A stretch of 64,000 nt of DNA. Source: Magnetospirillum sp. UT-4. Its GTDB lineage: Bacteria > Pseudomonadota > Alphaproteobacteria > Rhodospirillales > Magnetospirillaceae. A program made the position numbers and the translations under genes. Positions 43,445 through 52,619 of the stretch are shown piece by piece. Position 1 is the first letter of the stretch. Every line of letters starts with the position of its first letter. The notes beneath the pieces are model-generated. The model made no database searches, had not been told where the DNA came from, and was given only the letters and a program-made list of their open reading frames with translations. Location of the stretch: NCBI RefSeq assembly GCF_902729435.1, contig NZ_CACVCG010000112.1:1-64000 (forward strand), given 5' to 3'.

Positions 43445-44902
43445 ATGGCCTATCTCATCCAGGGCGAAACCGGCGATTGGGAGATCGTCATCGGCCTCGA
43501 GGTGCACGCCCAGGTCATCTCCAACGCCAAGCTGTTTTCGGGCGCCGCCACCACCTTCGGGGCCGAGCCCAACGACCAGGTCAGCTTCGTCGATGCCGGC
43601 TTTCCCGGCATGCTGCCGGTGATCAACGAGACCTGCGTCGAGCAGGCGGTGCGGACCGGATTGGGCCTGAAGGCGGCCATCAACCTGAAGAGCGTGTTCG
43701 CCCGCAAGAACTACTTCTACGCCGACCTGCCCCAGGGCTACCAGATCAGCCAGTACGAGCTGCCGGTGGTCGGCGAGGGCGAACTGCTGATCGATCTGGC
43801 CGACGGGTCCTCCCGCGCCATCGGCATCGAGCGGCTGCACCTGGAGCAGGACGCCGGCAAGTCCATCCACGACATGCACGCCACCAAGTCGTTCATTGAC
43901 CTCAACCGCTCGGGCGTGGCGCTGATGGAGATCGTCTCCAAGCCCGACATGCGCAGCCCGGAAGAGGCCGGGGCGTATCTGACCAAGCTGCGCTCGATCC
44001 TGCGCTATCTCGGCACCTGCGACGGCAACATGCAGGAAGGTTCCATGCGCTGCGACGCCAACGTCTCGGTGCGGCCCAAGGGCTCGACCGAGCTTCGGAC
44101 CCGCTGCGAGATCAAGAACGTCAACTCCATCCGCTTCGTCCAGCAGGCCATCGAGTACGAGGCCCGGCGCCACATCGAGGTCTACGAATCGGGCGGCACC
44201 ATCAACCAGGAAACCCGGCTGTTCGATTCGGGGCGCGGCGAGACCCGCTCCATGCGCTCGAAGGAACACGCCCACGATTACCGCTATTTCCCCGATCCCG
44301 ACCTGCTGCCGCTGGTGGTCAGCCAGGATTTCGTGGACGCCATCAAGGCCACCCTGCCGGAGCTGCCCGACGACAAGAAGGCCCGCTTCATGGCCGAATA
44401 CGGCCTGAACGCCTACGATGCCGGGGTGATGGTGGCGGAGCGGGCCTCGGCCGACTTCTTCGAAGCGGTGGCCAAGGGCCGGGATGCCAAGAAGGCGGCC
44501 AACTGGGTGATGGGCGACTTCTTCGCCGCCATGAATTCGGGCGATTATTCGTGGGAGAAGCCGCCGGTCTCGGCGGCCAACCTGGGCAGGATGATCGACC
44601 TGATCGAGGACGGCACCCTCTCGGGCCGGCTGGCCAAGGACGTGTTCCAGTTCATGGTGGCGGAAGGCAAGGACCCGGCGGTGATCGTCGCGGAGAAGGG
44701 CCTGAAGCAGGTCACCGATACCGGCGCCATCGAGAAGGCCATCGACGAGGTCATCGCCGCCAATCCGGACAAGGTGGCCGAGGTCCAGGCCGGCAAGGAC
44801 AAGCTGATCGGCTGGTTCGTCGGCCAGGTGATGAAGTCCACCCAGGGCAAGGCCAATCCCGGAATGCTGAACGAGCTGATCGTCAAGAAGCTGAAGGGGT
44901 AG
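43445..44902 (+). CDS. gatB: Asp/Glu-tRNA amidotransferase subunit B
   Basis: 485 residues. The kinase-like core ([48 protein letters not shown]) and the C-terminal tRNA-binding YqeY-like tail (about 330-485, [20 protein letters not shown]) are present. It activates the misacylated tRNA by phosphorylation before amide transfer. It ends the gatCAB operon, 1 bp before a perfect 17 bp hairpin. Confidence 0.98.
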   Translation: MAYLIQGETGDWEIVIGLEVHAQVISNAKLFSGAATTFGAEPNDQVSFVDAGFPGMLPVINETCVEQAVRTGLGLKAAINLKSVFARKNYFYADLPQGYQISQYELPVVGEGELLIDLADGSSRAIGIERLHLEQDAGKSIHDMHATKSFIDLNRSGVALMEIVSKPDMRSPEEAGAYLTKLRSILRYLGTCDGNMQEGSMRCDANVSVRPKGSTELRTRCEIKNVNSIRFVQQAIEYEARRHIEVYESGGTINQETRLFDSGRGETRSMRSKEHAHDYRYFPDPDLLPLVVSQDFVDAIKATLPELPDDKKARFMAEYGLNAYDAGVMVAERASADFFEAVAKGRDAKKAANWVMGDFFAAMNSGDYSWEKPPVSAANLGRMIDLIEDGTLSGRLAKDVFQFMVAEGKDPAVIVAEKGLKQVTDTGAIEKAIDEVIAANPDKVAEVQAGKDKLIGWFVGQVMKSTQGKANPGMLNELIVKKLKG

Positions 44903-44903
44903 A

Positions 44904-44940
44904 GCATTTTGCGCCCTGACGCGGTCAGGGCGCAAAATGC
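44904..44940. terminator. Perfect 17 bp inverted repeat after gatB (family D)
   Basis: GCATTTTGCGCCCTGAC and its exact complement GTCAGGGCGCAAAATGC with the 3 nt loop GCG. The first base is 1 bp after the gatB stop. It should form a very stable hairpin. There is no downstream T tract, so it may act as an mRNA 3' end stabiliser or a bidirectional terminator. It also resembles intergenic repeat elements in alphaproteobacteria. Confidence 0.65.
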
Positions 44941-45039
44941 GACAAGCCCGCGCGGCGTTTGAGCGGCCCCCGGAGGGGGCGCCTCGGGCAAGGACTGGAG
45001 ATGGTTACGCGTGAGCGGAAACAGCTTTGGCGGCGGCGC

Positions 45040-45480
45040 TCAGGCGCAGCGCGGCTCCATCTGGCGGCGCAGCACGTCCAGTGCCCGCTCGGCGCGCCAG
45101 GTGCGGTCGCTGTCGTCCCTGCGGAAGCGCATCAGGAAGGCGATGCGGGATTCCATCTCGGCCAGCATGTCGCGCGGCCGGTCGGGCTCGGCCGGCTCGC
45201 CGGTCAGGGCGCCGATGGTGCTGTCGTAATCGGGGCTGAGCTGGCTGGGGAAGCCGACCCACTGGTACTCCTCCCAGCGCAGCGACCCTTCGACATAGAG
45301 CTCGTGGGCGATCTCGGCGAAGCGGCGCGGGCTGACGTTGCGCAGGTCGAAGCGCGGCCGCGCCTCGGCACGGGGCGGCGGCAGCAGGATGATTGCGGGC
45401 GGCTCGGGCCGCGCCGGCCGCTCCACCGGCGGCTCGATGGGCTGCGGGCGGGAATTGGTCGGGCCGCGAAACAGCCTCAT
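45040..45480 (-). CDS. Unrecognised small protein with RWEEY-type helical motif
   Basis: 146 residues. A Pro/Arg-rich disordered N-terminus (about 1-45) is followed by a helical region with RFAEIAHELYVEGSLRWEEY and YDSTIGALTGEP, then a charged C-terminus (LMRFRRDDSDRTW). No family recognised. It overlaps the upstream gene by 4 bp (ATGA). The stretch AHELYVEGSLRWEEYQWVG is similar to VEELFDEGTLSYEQLRALG in that upstream gene, so the two may share a fold and a partner. Confidence 0.6.
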   Translation of the reverse strand: MRLFRGPTNSRPQPIEPPVERPARPEPPAIILLPPPRAEARPRFDLRNVSPRRFAEIAHELYVEGSLRWEEYQWVGFPSQLSPDYDSTIGALTGEPAEPDRPRDMLAEMESRIAFLMRFRRDDSDRTWRAERALDVLRRQMEPRCA

Positions 45481-45761
45481 CGCCGCGCGCTCCGGGCCTT
45501 GCGGGTTTCGGGCACCTCGGCGATGGCGTCGCCCAGCAGGCCACGCAGTTCCGGCACCGCGCCAAGGGCGCGCAGCTGCTCGTAGGACAGGGTGCCTTCG
45601 TCGAACAGCTCCTCGACCAGGGCGGCCAGCTGCGGCATGGTGGGGTGGCCCGGGGCGCGCTGACGCAGGCCGGTTGCCGGCGGCTGCGGCCGGGCCGCGG
45701 GCGTGCCGTATTCGATGGCGGTGTCGGTCTGGCTCCAGGTCGGCGCGAAGTCGAAGGTCAT
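45477..45761 (-). CDS. Unrecognised small protein, partner of the downstream gene
   Basis: 94 residues starting MTFDFAPTWSQTDTAIEYG. A Pro/Ala/Arg-rich middle and a helical C-terminal part with LAALVEELFDEGTLSYEQL and an Arg/Lys-rich end. No family recognised. It is first in a two-gene operon with the 146-residue gene, coupled by an ATGA overlap. The 253 bp between it and eipB hold no other gene that I can support. Confidence 0.6.
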   Translation of the reverse strand: MTFDFAPTWSQTDTAIEYGTPAARPQPPATGLRQRAPGHPTMPQLAALVEELFDEGTLSYEQLRALGAVPELRGLLGDAIAEVPETRKARSARR

Positions 45762-46014
45762 CGGTAGTGCCTCCTCGTGTTCTGATCCCCGGCCACGTTA
45801 CCCAGCGCAAGCGCCGTGCCAGCCGGCACCCGGCGGGATGCCTCGGACGGGCGGCGAGGGGGCGGCACGTCCTGCCGGGCCGGGCGGCAATTCCTGCCGG
45901 GCGGCCGGCAAATCCGGCCGGGTGGCGGCGCCCCGGAAGGCGAGGAGGACGCGAACCCCTGGTCGAGTCCGTGGCGCGATGTATAATGGCGGCGAATTCG
46001 TACCGGAGGACCCG

Positions 46015-46839
46015 ATGGACCGGCGTGTGGTGTTGGTGGCGGCGGCGATGTTCGCCGCCAGTGCGGAAGCGGCCCCGCCCAGCCTGGCCGGGGCCGCCGA
46101 TCTGGCGCCGCACCGCGCGGTCTATGCCATGGGGCTGGCGACGGTGAAGCCGGGCTCCAGCATCGTCGGCGCCTCGGGCTCCATGACCTACCAGTTCGAC
46201 GACACCTGCGACGGCTGGGTGGTGGAGAACCGCATCGCCATCAACTACGCCTATTCCGAGGGCGGGCAGATGCAGTCGACCACCGATTTCATCACCTGGG
46301 AATCCAAGGACGGCCTGCACTACCGCTTCCGCATGCGCAAGACCCGCGACGGCCAGGTCACCGAGGACATCGAGGGCCGCGCCGACCTCAAGGGCAAGGG
46401 CCAGGGCGGCACCGCCCAGTTCGCCCGGCCCGAGCCGATGAAGTTCGCCCTGCCCAAGGGCACCGTGTTCCCCACCGAGCACACCGCCCGCCTGCTCGAC
46501 ACCGCCGGCGCCGGCGGCCATTCGCTATGGCGGGTGGTGTTCGACGGCTCGGACACCGAGGGCATGTACGAGGTCAACGCCCTGATCGGCCGCGAGAGCA
46601 AGGCCCAGCCGGCGCGCACGTCCTCGCAAATGGCGGGTTCGCCGCTGCTGGGCACCCCGGCCTGGCCGGTGCGGCTGGCCTTTTATCCGGTCAGCACCAA
46701 GGACCCGGCGCCGGAATTCGAGATGGCGCTGGACTACCACGGCAACGGCGTCGCCCGCGAGATCGTCCAGACCTTCAAGAGCTTCAGCCTGAAGGGGCAA
46801 CTGCAAAGCATCGAGGCCCTGCCCCGGCGCGGGTGCTGA
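46015..46839 (+). CDS. eipB: EipB family periplasmic envelope protein (DUF1849)
   Basis: 274 residues with a short signal peptide (MDRRVVLVAAAMFAASAEA). The spiral beta-barrel family features are APHRAVYAMGLA, FDDTCDGWVVENR, FITWESKDGLHYRF and PKGTVFPTEHT. Cys65 and the terminal Cys274 match the two positions that form the family's disulfide. EipB supports cell-envelope integrity in Brucella and relatives. GGAGGA lies 4-5 bp before the ATG at 46015. It ends 31 bp before the three-gene cassette. Confidence 0.9.
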   Translation: MDRRVVLVAAAMFAASAEAAPPSLAGAADLAPHRAVYAMGLATVKPGSSIVGASGSMTYQFDDTCDGWVVENRIAINYAYSEGGQMQSTTDFITWESKDGLHYRFRMRKTRDGQVTEDIEGRADLKGKGQGGTAQFARPEPMKFALPKGTVFPTEHTARLLDTAGAGGHSLWRVVFDGSDTEGMYEVNALIGRESKAQPARTSSQMAGSPLLGTPAWPVRLAFYPVSTKDPAPEFEMALDYHGNGVAREIVQTFKSFSLKGQLQSIEALPRRGC

Positions 46840-46870
46840 GCCCTTTTCCGCTCGTTTCAGTCGTGCTGTA

Positions 46871-47395
46871 ATGCCCGGCGCGCGAACGCGGCGGATGTTG
46901 ACATTTATGGCAACAATAACGACATTGACCGAAGGCGGCCGGCTGGTGGCCATCAATGTCGAATTGCCCGCCGGCATCCTGCCCCACCGGCTGCTGTACG
47001 GCACGGCACGATTCCGCCAATTCCTGGAGGTGGACCTGCATGCCATCCGACGCTACTGGGACCCGGAACTCGAGCCTGCGCAGCAGGTCCTGGCTTTGCT
47101 GGAGGCCTACATCGGTGGATATCCGCTGCTGTTCCAGCGGCAGTATTGGCCGTTGAAGCCGCATGAGGACGGGATTTGGGAACTGAAGACCCCCGACGTG
47201 CGGATATTCGGGTGGTTTCGGCAAAAGGACTTGTTCATAGCGGTCAACGGCATGGACGCCACCGAGGTCAAGGCCGGACACTATTACGGGCCGTTCGTCC
47301 GCGAGGCGGTCTGGCACCGGCAGAGCCTGGATTTGGATGGCGGAATTTTTGTCGAAGGAGATGATCCCGATGACGTCGTTTCTGTTCCGGCTTGA
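46871..47395 (+). CDS. RelE/HigB-superfamily-like protein, first gene of a three-gene cassette
   Basis: Up to 174 residues. The C-terminal half resembles phage-derived HigB/RelE toxins: GIWELKTPDVRIFGWFRQKDLFIAVNGMDATEVK. The N-terminal half (VELPAGILPHRLLYGTARFRQFLEVD) is not typical of HigB and no family was recognised for it. The start is uncertain: ATGs at 46871, 46895 and 46907 are all open and none has a good ribosome site. The region is less GC-biased than its neighbours. It overlaps the HTH gene by 26 bp, in the toxin-first order of higBA. Toxicity is inference only. Confidence 0.6.
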   Translation: MPGARTRRMLTFMATITTLTEGGRLVAINVELPAGILPHRLLYGTARFRQFLEVDLHAIRRYWDPELEPAQQVLALLEAYIGGYPLLFQRQYWPLKPHEDGIWELKTPDVRIFGWFRQKDLFIAVNGMDATEVKAGHYYGPFVREAVWHRQSLDLDGGIFVEGDDPDDVVSVPA

Positions 47396-47732
47396 TCCGC
47401 GCAAGACCAAGGCGGCCCAGTTCGTCGCCAAGGTCCGACGCGAACTTCAGCAAGCCCTGGCCGAGGAAGAGAAGCACGGGCTCACCAAGTCCCGCATCGC
47501 CGAGAAGCTGGGCATCCACCGCTCGGCCATCACCCGGCGCCTGCAGGGCACCGAGAACCTGACCCTTCACAGCCTGTCCGACCTCGCCTGGGCCATGAAC
47601 CGCGACATCGTCTTCCGCCTGGAGCGACCCATGCCGAAGGGCAACGAACCGGCATGGACGGCGGTGGTGGATGGCAGCCGCACCGACACCCAGCCGGTGA
47701 TCCGGAGCGTCCTGCTGATGGGTGAAGGCTGA
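47370..47732 (+). CDS. XRE-type HTH protein, probable antitoxin/regulator
   Basis: 120 residues. The HTH is KSRIAEKLGIHRSAITRRLQ (about 45-65), followed by TLHSLSDLAWAMNRDIVFRLE, typical of HigA/XRE regulators. AAGGAG lies 9 bp before the ATG at 47370, which decides the start over two upstream ATGs. It overlaps the upstream gene by 26 bp and the downstream gene by 1 bp, so all three are coupled. It likely represses the cassette and neutralises the first gene product. Confidence 0.72.
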   Translation: MTSFLFRLDPRKTKAAQFVAKVRRELQQALAEEEKHGLTKSRIAEKLGIHRSAITRRLQGTENLTLHSLSDLAWAMNRDIVFRLERPMPKGNEPAWTAVVDGSRTDTQPVIRSVLLMGEG

Positions 47733-48151
47733 TGGAGTTCGTAGCATTCTGCCAGTTCTTCGAGGACATCCGGCACGAGGTGGGAGACACCTACTCCCTC
47801 ATCGGACTGCGCGGAGATGCGCTCGTGGTCGAAAGGTTCCCTGCGGTCCTGCCGAAACTTGCGATCCAGGTCGTTCTTAAGGTTCCGGAGGCGGCGATCG
47901 CTGCGGCCGTCTTCGTCAGTATTTCCATTCCAGGTGGACCGCCCAATATGGCCGTCGGCAGCATCGAAATGGGTCAGATTGAGGCGTTCCTGGCTAGCGT
48001 CAGGGAGGATCCAGGGACCGAATTCGCGCGGTTCACCCTGATGGGGATGTTCCGTGACTTCGTCATCCCCGAACCCGGCCGGATTGTCGTTTCGGTCGAT
48101 GCCGGCGCTGGCCCCCAGCGCGCCGGTTCGCTATTAATCAAGGCAGCCTGA
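47732..48151 (+). CDS. DUF6941-like small protein, third gene of the cassette
   Basis: 139 residues. EFVAFCQFFEDIRHEVGDTYSLIGLRGD and VERFPAVLPKLAIQVVLKVPE followed by beta strands resemble the phage-associated DUF6941 family as I know it. An immunoglobulin-like beta-sandwich is plausible. The ATG overlaps the HTH stop by one base (TGATG). Codon use is less GC-rich than the window average (for example CTATTAATCAAGGCA near the end), which suggests transfer. Function unknown. Confidence 0.55.
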   Translation: MEFVAFCQFFEDIRHEVGDTYSLIGLRGDALVVERFPAVLPKLAIQVVLKVPEAAIAAAVFVSISIPGGPPNMAVGSIEMGQIEAFLASVREDPGTEFARFTLMGMFRDFVIPEPGRIVVSVDAGAGPQRAGSLLIKAA

Positions 48152-48217
48152 GAAATCACCCCTCCGCTTCCTTACGGCATCGCGCCTGGGATGCGCCCAC
48201 CGCGAAAAGGAAGTCCC

Positions 48218-49279
48218 ATGACCGACGCCGCCGACGCCCTGGCCGAGATCGCCCGCCTGGAAGGGGTGATCGCCGAGTTCCGCGCCCGCATCGCCGCCGA
48301 GCCCGATTCCGCGTTTCCCGCCTTCGCCGATGCGCTGATGGGGCTGGCGGCGCTGCTGGCCGACGGCGGCCAGCATGACCGGGCCTTGGCTGCCGCCGAG
48401 GAAGGGGTCGAGCATTTCCGCGTGCTGTACGAGGTCGATGCCGGGGTGTTCGGCATCCACCTGGCCTCGGCGCTGAACAACTGCTCCAACCGCCTCAGCG
48501 ACCTGGGCCGCGACGACGAGGCCCGGCGCCTGGGCGACGAGGCGTTCATGCTGGGGCGCGGCGCCCTGGAGGGCCAGCCCGACCAGGCCCGCTTCGTGCT
48601 GGTCTCGGTGCTGATGAACCAGGCGGGGCGCTCGTGGCGGGCCGGGCAGGGGCTGCGCGCCCTCGAGGAGCTGGGCACCGCCGTCGAGCTGTTCCGCGAG
48701 GGCGGCGAGGCGGTGATGGGCTATCTCGGGGTGATGGTCGACGCCCTGCACCGCAACGCCATGGCCCTGTCCGAGGCCGGCCGCTGGGAAGAGGCCATCG
48801 CCGTGCGCCGCATGTGCGCCGACATCTTCCCGCCCGATGCCATTCCCTACGCGGTGCTGCACCTGCTGGCCCTGACCCTGCAGCAGGGCGCCTTCGCCAA
48901 GAGCCGCGACGGCTTCCCCGGCGAGGCGCTGCCGCTGGTCGAGGAGGCGGCCGAACTGGCCCGTGCCCTGGCCGAGGTCAATCCCGACCAGTACCGCCTG
49001 TTCCTTGCCCAGAGCCTGGCCAACCTGGCCAGCCGCCAGCACGAGGCCCGTGCCGACGAGGAGGCGCTGGACGCCGCCCTCGAGGCGGTCACCGCCTTCC
49101 AGGAACTGACCAAGACCGACCCCGGCGCCGCCCTGGTGCCGCTGATCGGCACCCTGGAAACCTTCGCCTCGATCCTCACCGCGCTCGGCCAGCACGAACA
49201 GGCCGCCACCATCGTCGCCCAGCGCGCCCAGCTGCTGGAGGTGGTGCAGCAGGTCCAGGCCGGGCAGGGCCAGGGCTGA
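48218..49279 (+). CDS. Tetratricopeptide repeat protein
   Basis: 353 residues, all helical, with about seven TPR-like units (for example LAALLADGGQHDRALAAAEE, RLSDLGRDDEARRLGDEAF and ALSEAGRWEEAIAVRRM). No enzymatic domain or signal peptide is seen, so it is probably a cytoplasmic scaffold. AAGGAAG lies upstream of the ATG at 48218. It ends 6 bp before the convergent livF gene. Confidence 0.7.
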   Translation: MTDAADALAEIARLEGVIAEFRARIAAEPDSAFPAFADALMGLAALLADGGQHDRALAAAEEGVEHFRVLYEVDAGVFGIHLASALNNCSNRLSDLGRDDEARRLGDEAFMLGRGALEGQPDQARFVLVSVLMNQAGRSWRAGQGLRALEELGTAVELFREGGEAVMGYLGVMVDALHRNAMALSEAGRWEEAIAVRRMCADIFPPDAIPYAVLHLLALTLQQGAFAKSRDGFPGEALPLVEEAAELARALAEVNPDQYRLFLAQSLANLASRQHEARADEEALDAALEAVTAFQELTKTDPGAALVPLIGTLETFASILTALGQHEQAATIVAQRAQLLEVVQQVQAGQGQG

Positions 49280-49285
49280 ACCGTC

Positions 49286-49981
49286 TCAGATCCCCAGCGT
49301 GCGGTGGCGGAAGTCCTCGTCCGCCAGCTGCGCCGAGGTGCCGGTCCACGCCACCCGGCCCTTTTCCAGCACCACGTGGCGGTGGGCGAGGGCGAGCAGG
49401 GCGTCGAGGGTCTTGTCGATGACCAGGATGGCCAGCTTGGACTCGGCCAGCCGGCGGATGGCCGCCCAGATCTGCTCGCGCACCAGCGGCGCCAGCCCTT
49501 CGGTGGCCTCGTCCAGGATCAGCAGCGACGGGTTGGTCATCAGGGCGCGGCCGATGGCCACCATCTGCTGTTCGCCGCCCGACAGGTTGGCGGCCATGCG
49601 CCGGCGCAGCGCCGCCAGCGGCGGGAACAGGGCGTAGACCGCGTCCAGGGTCCAGGATGCGCCGCGGCGGGCGATGGCGGTGGCGACCAGGTTTTCCTCG
49701 ACCGTCAGGTTGGGGAAGACGCGGCGGCCCTCGGGCACCAGCCCGATGCCGGCGCGGGCGATGAGGTGGGCCGGCCGGCCCGAGATCACCGTCCCCTGGA
49801 AGCGGATCTCGCCGCGCCTGGGCACCAGCAGGCCGGCGATGCTCTCCACCGTGGTCGACTTGCCCATGCCGTTGCGGCCCAGCAGCGCCACCACCTCGCC
49901 CTCGCCGACGCCGAACGAGACGCCGAACAGGGCCTGGGCGTCGCCGTGGAAGGTCTCGACCTCGGACAGCTCCAGCATCAC
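49286..49981 (-). CDS. livF: Branched-chain amino acid ABC transporter ATPase LivF
   Basis: 231 residues. Walker A LLGRNGMGKSTT, signature LSGGEQQMVAIGRAL and Walker B LLILDEATEGLAP are present. It is the second ATPase of the Liv importer and is last in the operon. It overlaps livG by 4 bp. Confidence 0.95.
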   Translation of the reverse strand: MMLELSEVETFHGDAQALFGVSFGVGEGEVVALLGRNGMGKSTTVESIAGLLVPRRGEIRFQGTVISGRPAHLIARAGIGLVPEGRRVFPNLTVEENLVATAIARRGASWTLDAVYALFPPLAALRRRMAANLSGGEQQMVAIGRALMTNPSLLILDEATEGLAPLVREQIWAAIRRLAESKLAILVIDKTLDALLALAHRHVVLEKGRVAWTGTSAQLADEDFRHRTLGI

Positions 49982-50727
49982 GCCGCCTCGCCCAGATAGG
50001 CGCGGCGGACCTCGGCATCGGCGCGGATGTCGTCCGGCCGGCCCGAGGCGATGACGGCGCCGTAGACCAGCACCGAGATGCGGTCGGCCAGTTGGAACAC
50101 CGCGTCCATGTCGTGCTCGACCAGCAGGATGGTGCGCTCGCCCTTCAGGCTCTCCAGCAGCGCGACCATGCGCCTGCCGTCCTCGGGACCCATGCCGGCC
50201 ATGGGCTCGTCCAGCAGCAGCATGGCGGGGTCGCCGGCCAGCGCCATGGCCAGTTCCAGCTGGCGGCGCTCGCCGTGCGACAGGGTGGCGGCCGGGTCGT
50301 GGCGGCGCTCGGCCAGCCCGACCCGCTCCAGCGCCGCCAGGGCGGGCTCCACCAGCGCCGGATCGCGCGATGCCGGGCGCCAGAAGCGGAAGGAATGGCC
50401 GGCATGGGCCTGCACCGCCAGCACCACGTTGGCCAGCACGCCGAAGCTGTGGAAGATGCTGGTGACCTGGAACGAGCGGGCCAGTCCCAGCCGCGCCCGG
50501 CGGTGGACGTGCAGGCGGGTGACGTCGTGGCCGTTGAAGCGGATGGTGCCGGCGCCCGGCGCCATCTCGCCCGAAAGCAGGCCGATCAGGGTGCTCTTGC
50601 CGGCGCCGTTGGGGCCGATCACCGCGTGCAGGTGGCCGCGTTCCACCGCCAGCGTCACGTGATCGACGGCGACCACGCCGCCATAGCGCTTGACCAGGCC
50701 GGCGGTCGCCAGCAGCGGCTCAGCCAT
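49978..50727 (-). CDS. livG: Branched-chain amino acid ABC transporter ATPase LivG
   Basis: 249 residues. Walker A IGPNGAGKSTLIGLL, the signature LSHGERRQLELAMAL and Walker B LLLDEPMAGMGPED, with the terminal AYLGEA motif that marks LivG. It powers import with LivF. It overlaps livM by 8 bp. Confidence 0.95.
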   Translation of the reverse strand: MAEPLLATAGLVKRYGGVVAVDHVTLAVERGHLHAVIGPNGAGKSTLIGLLSGEMAPGAGTIRFNGHDVTRLHVHRRARLGLARSFQVTSIFHSFGVLANVVLAVQAHAGHSFRFWRPASRDPALVEPALAALERVGLAERRHDPAATLSHGERRQLELAMALAGDPAMLLLDEPMAGMGPEDGRRMVALLESLKGERTILLVEHDMDAVFQLADRISVLVYGAVIASGRPDDIRADAEVRRAYLGEAA

Positions 50728-51706
50728 GGCGCCCTCCGCCGCCCAGCCAGCCCCACAGGCCGCGCCGCGCCGACAGCGCCAGCAACAGCAGCAGCGCCCC
50801 CAGGAGCAGCTGCCAGTGCTGGGTCAGGCCGGCCAGCGCCTCCTCGAGGATCAGCAGCGCCGCCGCTCCCAGCACCGCGCCGACCAGGCTGCCCATGCCG
50901 CCCAGCACCACCATCACCAGCAGCTCGCCCGAGCGCTGCCAGCCCATGTAGGCGGGGCCGGCGAACTCGCTGGCATTGGCCAGCAGCGCCCCGGCCAGGC
51001 CGCACACCGCCCCCGACAGGGTGAAGGCGGCCAGCTTGTAGCGGTAGGTGGGGAAGCCCAGCGCGCGCATCCGCCGCTCGTTGTCGCGCACCCCCTTCAG
51101 CACCATGCCGAAGCGGCTGTCGGCCAGCCGCAGGAAGGCGGCCAGGACCGCCGCCAGCAAGCCCAGGCACAGGTAGTAGAAGGTGAAGGGGTCGGACAGG
51201 TTCAGGCCGCCCAGGCTGCTGCGCGAATACAGGGTGATGCCGTCGTCGCCGCCATAGGTCTTCAGCCCGCCGGCCAGGTAGAACAGCATCTGGGCGAAGG
51301 CCAGGGTGATCATGATGAAGTGGATGCCGGTGGTGCGAAGGCTCACCGCGCCGATGCCCAGCGCCGCCAGCCCGGCCGCCAGCATGGCCAGCGGCCACAC
51401 CACCAGGGCGTTCTCGCTGCCGGCCAGGCCGAAGGGCAGGGGGACGCCCTCGAAGACGTGCCACGAGCCGATGCCGACCACATAGGCGCCGATCCCCAGG
51501 AAGGCGGCGTGGCCGAAACTGACCATGCCGCCCAGCCCCATCACCAGATCCAGGCTGAGCGCCGCCATGGCCATGATCAGCACGCGGGCGGCGAAGCCGA
51601 CGTAATAACCCTGGCCCAGCGCCGCCAGCACCGGCGGCAGCGCCAGGGCCGCCAACAGCAGGACGGCCAGGGCCAGACGGCGGCGGAGCTCAGGTGCGGG
51701 CGCCAT
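50720..51706 (-). CDS. livM: Branched-chain amino acid ABC transporter permease LivM
   Basis: 328 residues with about nine membrane helices. The family signature LGGMVSFGHAAFLGIGAY and the EAA-loop region GVRDNERRMRALGFPTYRYKL are clear. It forms the channel with LivH. It overlaps livH by 17 bp. Confidence 0.95.
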   Translation of the reverse strand: MAPAPELRRRLALAVLLLAALALPPVLAALGQGYYVGFAARVLIMAMAALSLDLVMGLGGMVSFGHAAFLGIGAYVVGIGSWHVFEGVPLPFGLAGSENALVVWPLAMLAAGLAALGIGAVSLRTTGIHFIMITLAFAQMLFYLAGGLKTYGGDDGITLYSRSSLGGLNLSDPFTFYYLCLGLLAAVLAAFLRLADSRFGMVLKGVRDNERRMRALGFPTYRYKLAAFTLSGAVCGLAGALLANASEFAGPAYMGWQRSGELLVMVVLGGMGSLVGAVLGAAALLILEEALAGLTQHWQLLLGALLLLLALSARRGLWGWLGGGGRHG

Positions 51707-52619
51707 AGAGCCCCTTCGGCCGCCAGGCCAGCACCAGCACCATCAGCAGGTAGACGCTGGTGGAGGACAGCGAGGCGGCGACGCTGTCGGCCTGCGACGC
51801 CGCCATGGCCGAGCGCAGCGCCACCGGCAGCGCGGTGCGCGCCAAGGTGTCCACCAGGCCGACCAGGATGGCGCCGACCAGGGCGCCCTTGATCGAGCCG
51901 ATGCCGCCGATCACCACCACCACGAAGGCCAGGATCAGGATGCTCTCGCCCATGCCCACCTGCACCGACAGCACGGTGCCGGCCATGCCGCCGGCCAGGG
52001 CGGCCAGACCCGCCCCCAGCCCGAAGACGATGGTGAACAGCCGGTCGATGTCCACCCCCAGGGCGCCGGCCATGGCGCGGTCGCTGGCCCCGGCGCGCAG
52101 CCGCATGCCCAGCCGGGTGCGCCGGATCATCACCGCCAGCAGCACCGCCACCGCCAGTCCGGCGGCCAGGATGGCGAGGCGGAACAGCGGATAGGGAATG
52201 CCGGGCAGCACCTCGACGGTGCCGGCCAGGGCGGCGGGCGGCGACAGGAAGATGGGCTGGGATCCCCACACCATGCGCACCAGCTCGTTGAAGATCATGA
52301 TCAGCCCGAAGGTGGCCAGCACCTGGTCCAGGTGCTGGCGCTGGTACAGGCGGCGGATGGCGATCCATTCCACCGCCATGCCGATCAGGGCCACCGCCGG
52401 GATGGCCAGGGCCAGGCCGATCAGGTAGCTGTCGAACCTGGACCCCAGCGACGCCGTCAGGAAGGCGCCCATCATGTAGAACGAGCCGTGCGACAGGTGG
52501 ATCACGTCCATGACGCCGAACACCAGGGTCAGCCCGGCCGCCATCAGGAACAAGGTCACCCCGAACTGAAGCCCGTTCAGCCCCTGCTCGATCACCAACT
52601 GAAGAATCACATGCGGCAC
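51690..52619 (-). CDS. livH: Branched-chain amino acid ABC transporter permease LivH
   Basis: 309 residues, about eight membrane helices. EQGLNGLQFGVTLFLMAAGLTLVFGVMD (given in part) and the EAA-loop GASDRAMAGALGVDIDRLF are typical. It overlaps the binding-protein gene by 13 bp, so the permease is translated in step with it. Confidence 0.95.
   Translation of the reverse strand: MPHVILQLVIEQGLNGLQFGVTLFLMAAGLTLVFGVMDVIHLSHGSFYMMGAFLTASLGSRFDSYLIGLALAIPAVALIGMAVEWIAIRRLYQRQHLDQVLATFGLIMIFNELVRMVWGSQPIFLSPPAALAGTVEVLPGIPYPLFRLAILAAGLAVAVLLAVMIRRTRLGMRLRAGASDRAMAGALGVDIDRLFTIVFGLGAGLAALAGGMAGTVLSVQVGMGESILILAFVVVVIGGIGSIKGALVGAILVGLVDTLARTALPVALRSAMAASQADSVAASLSSTSVYLLMVLVLAWRPKGLYGART

Noticed and set aside
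46898-46926. TTGACA followed by GACATT as a sigma-70 promoter of the three-gene cassette
   Set aside because: The -10 is poor and transcription would begin after two of the three candidate start codons.
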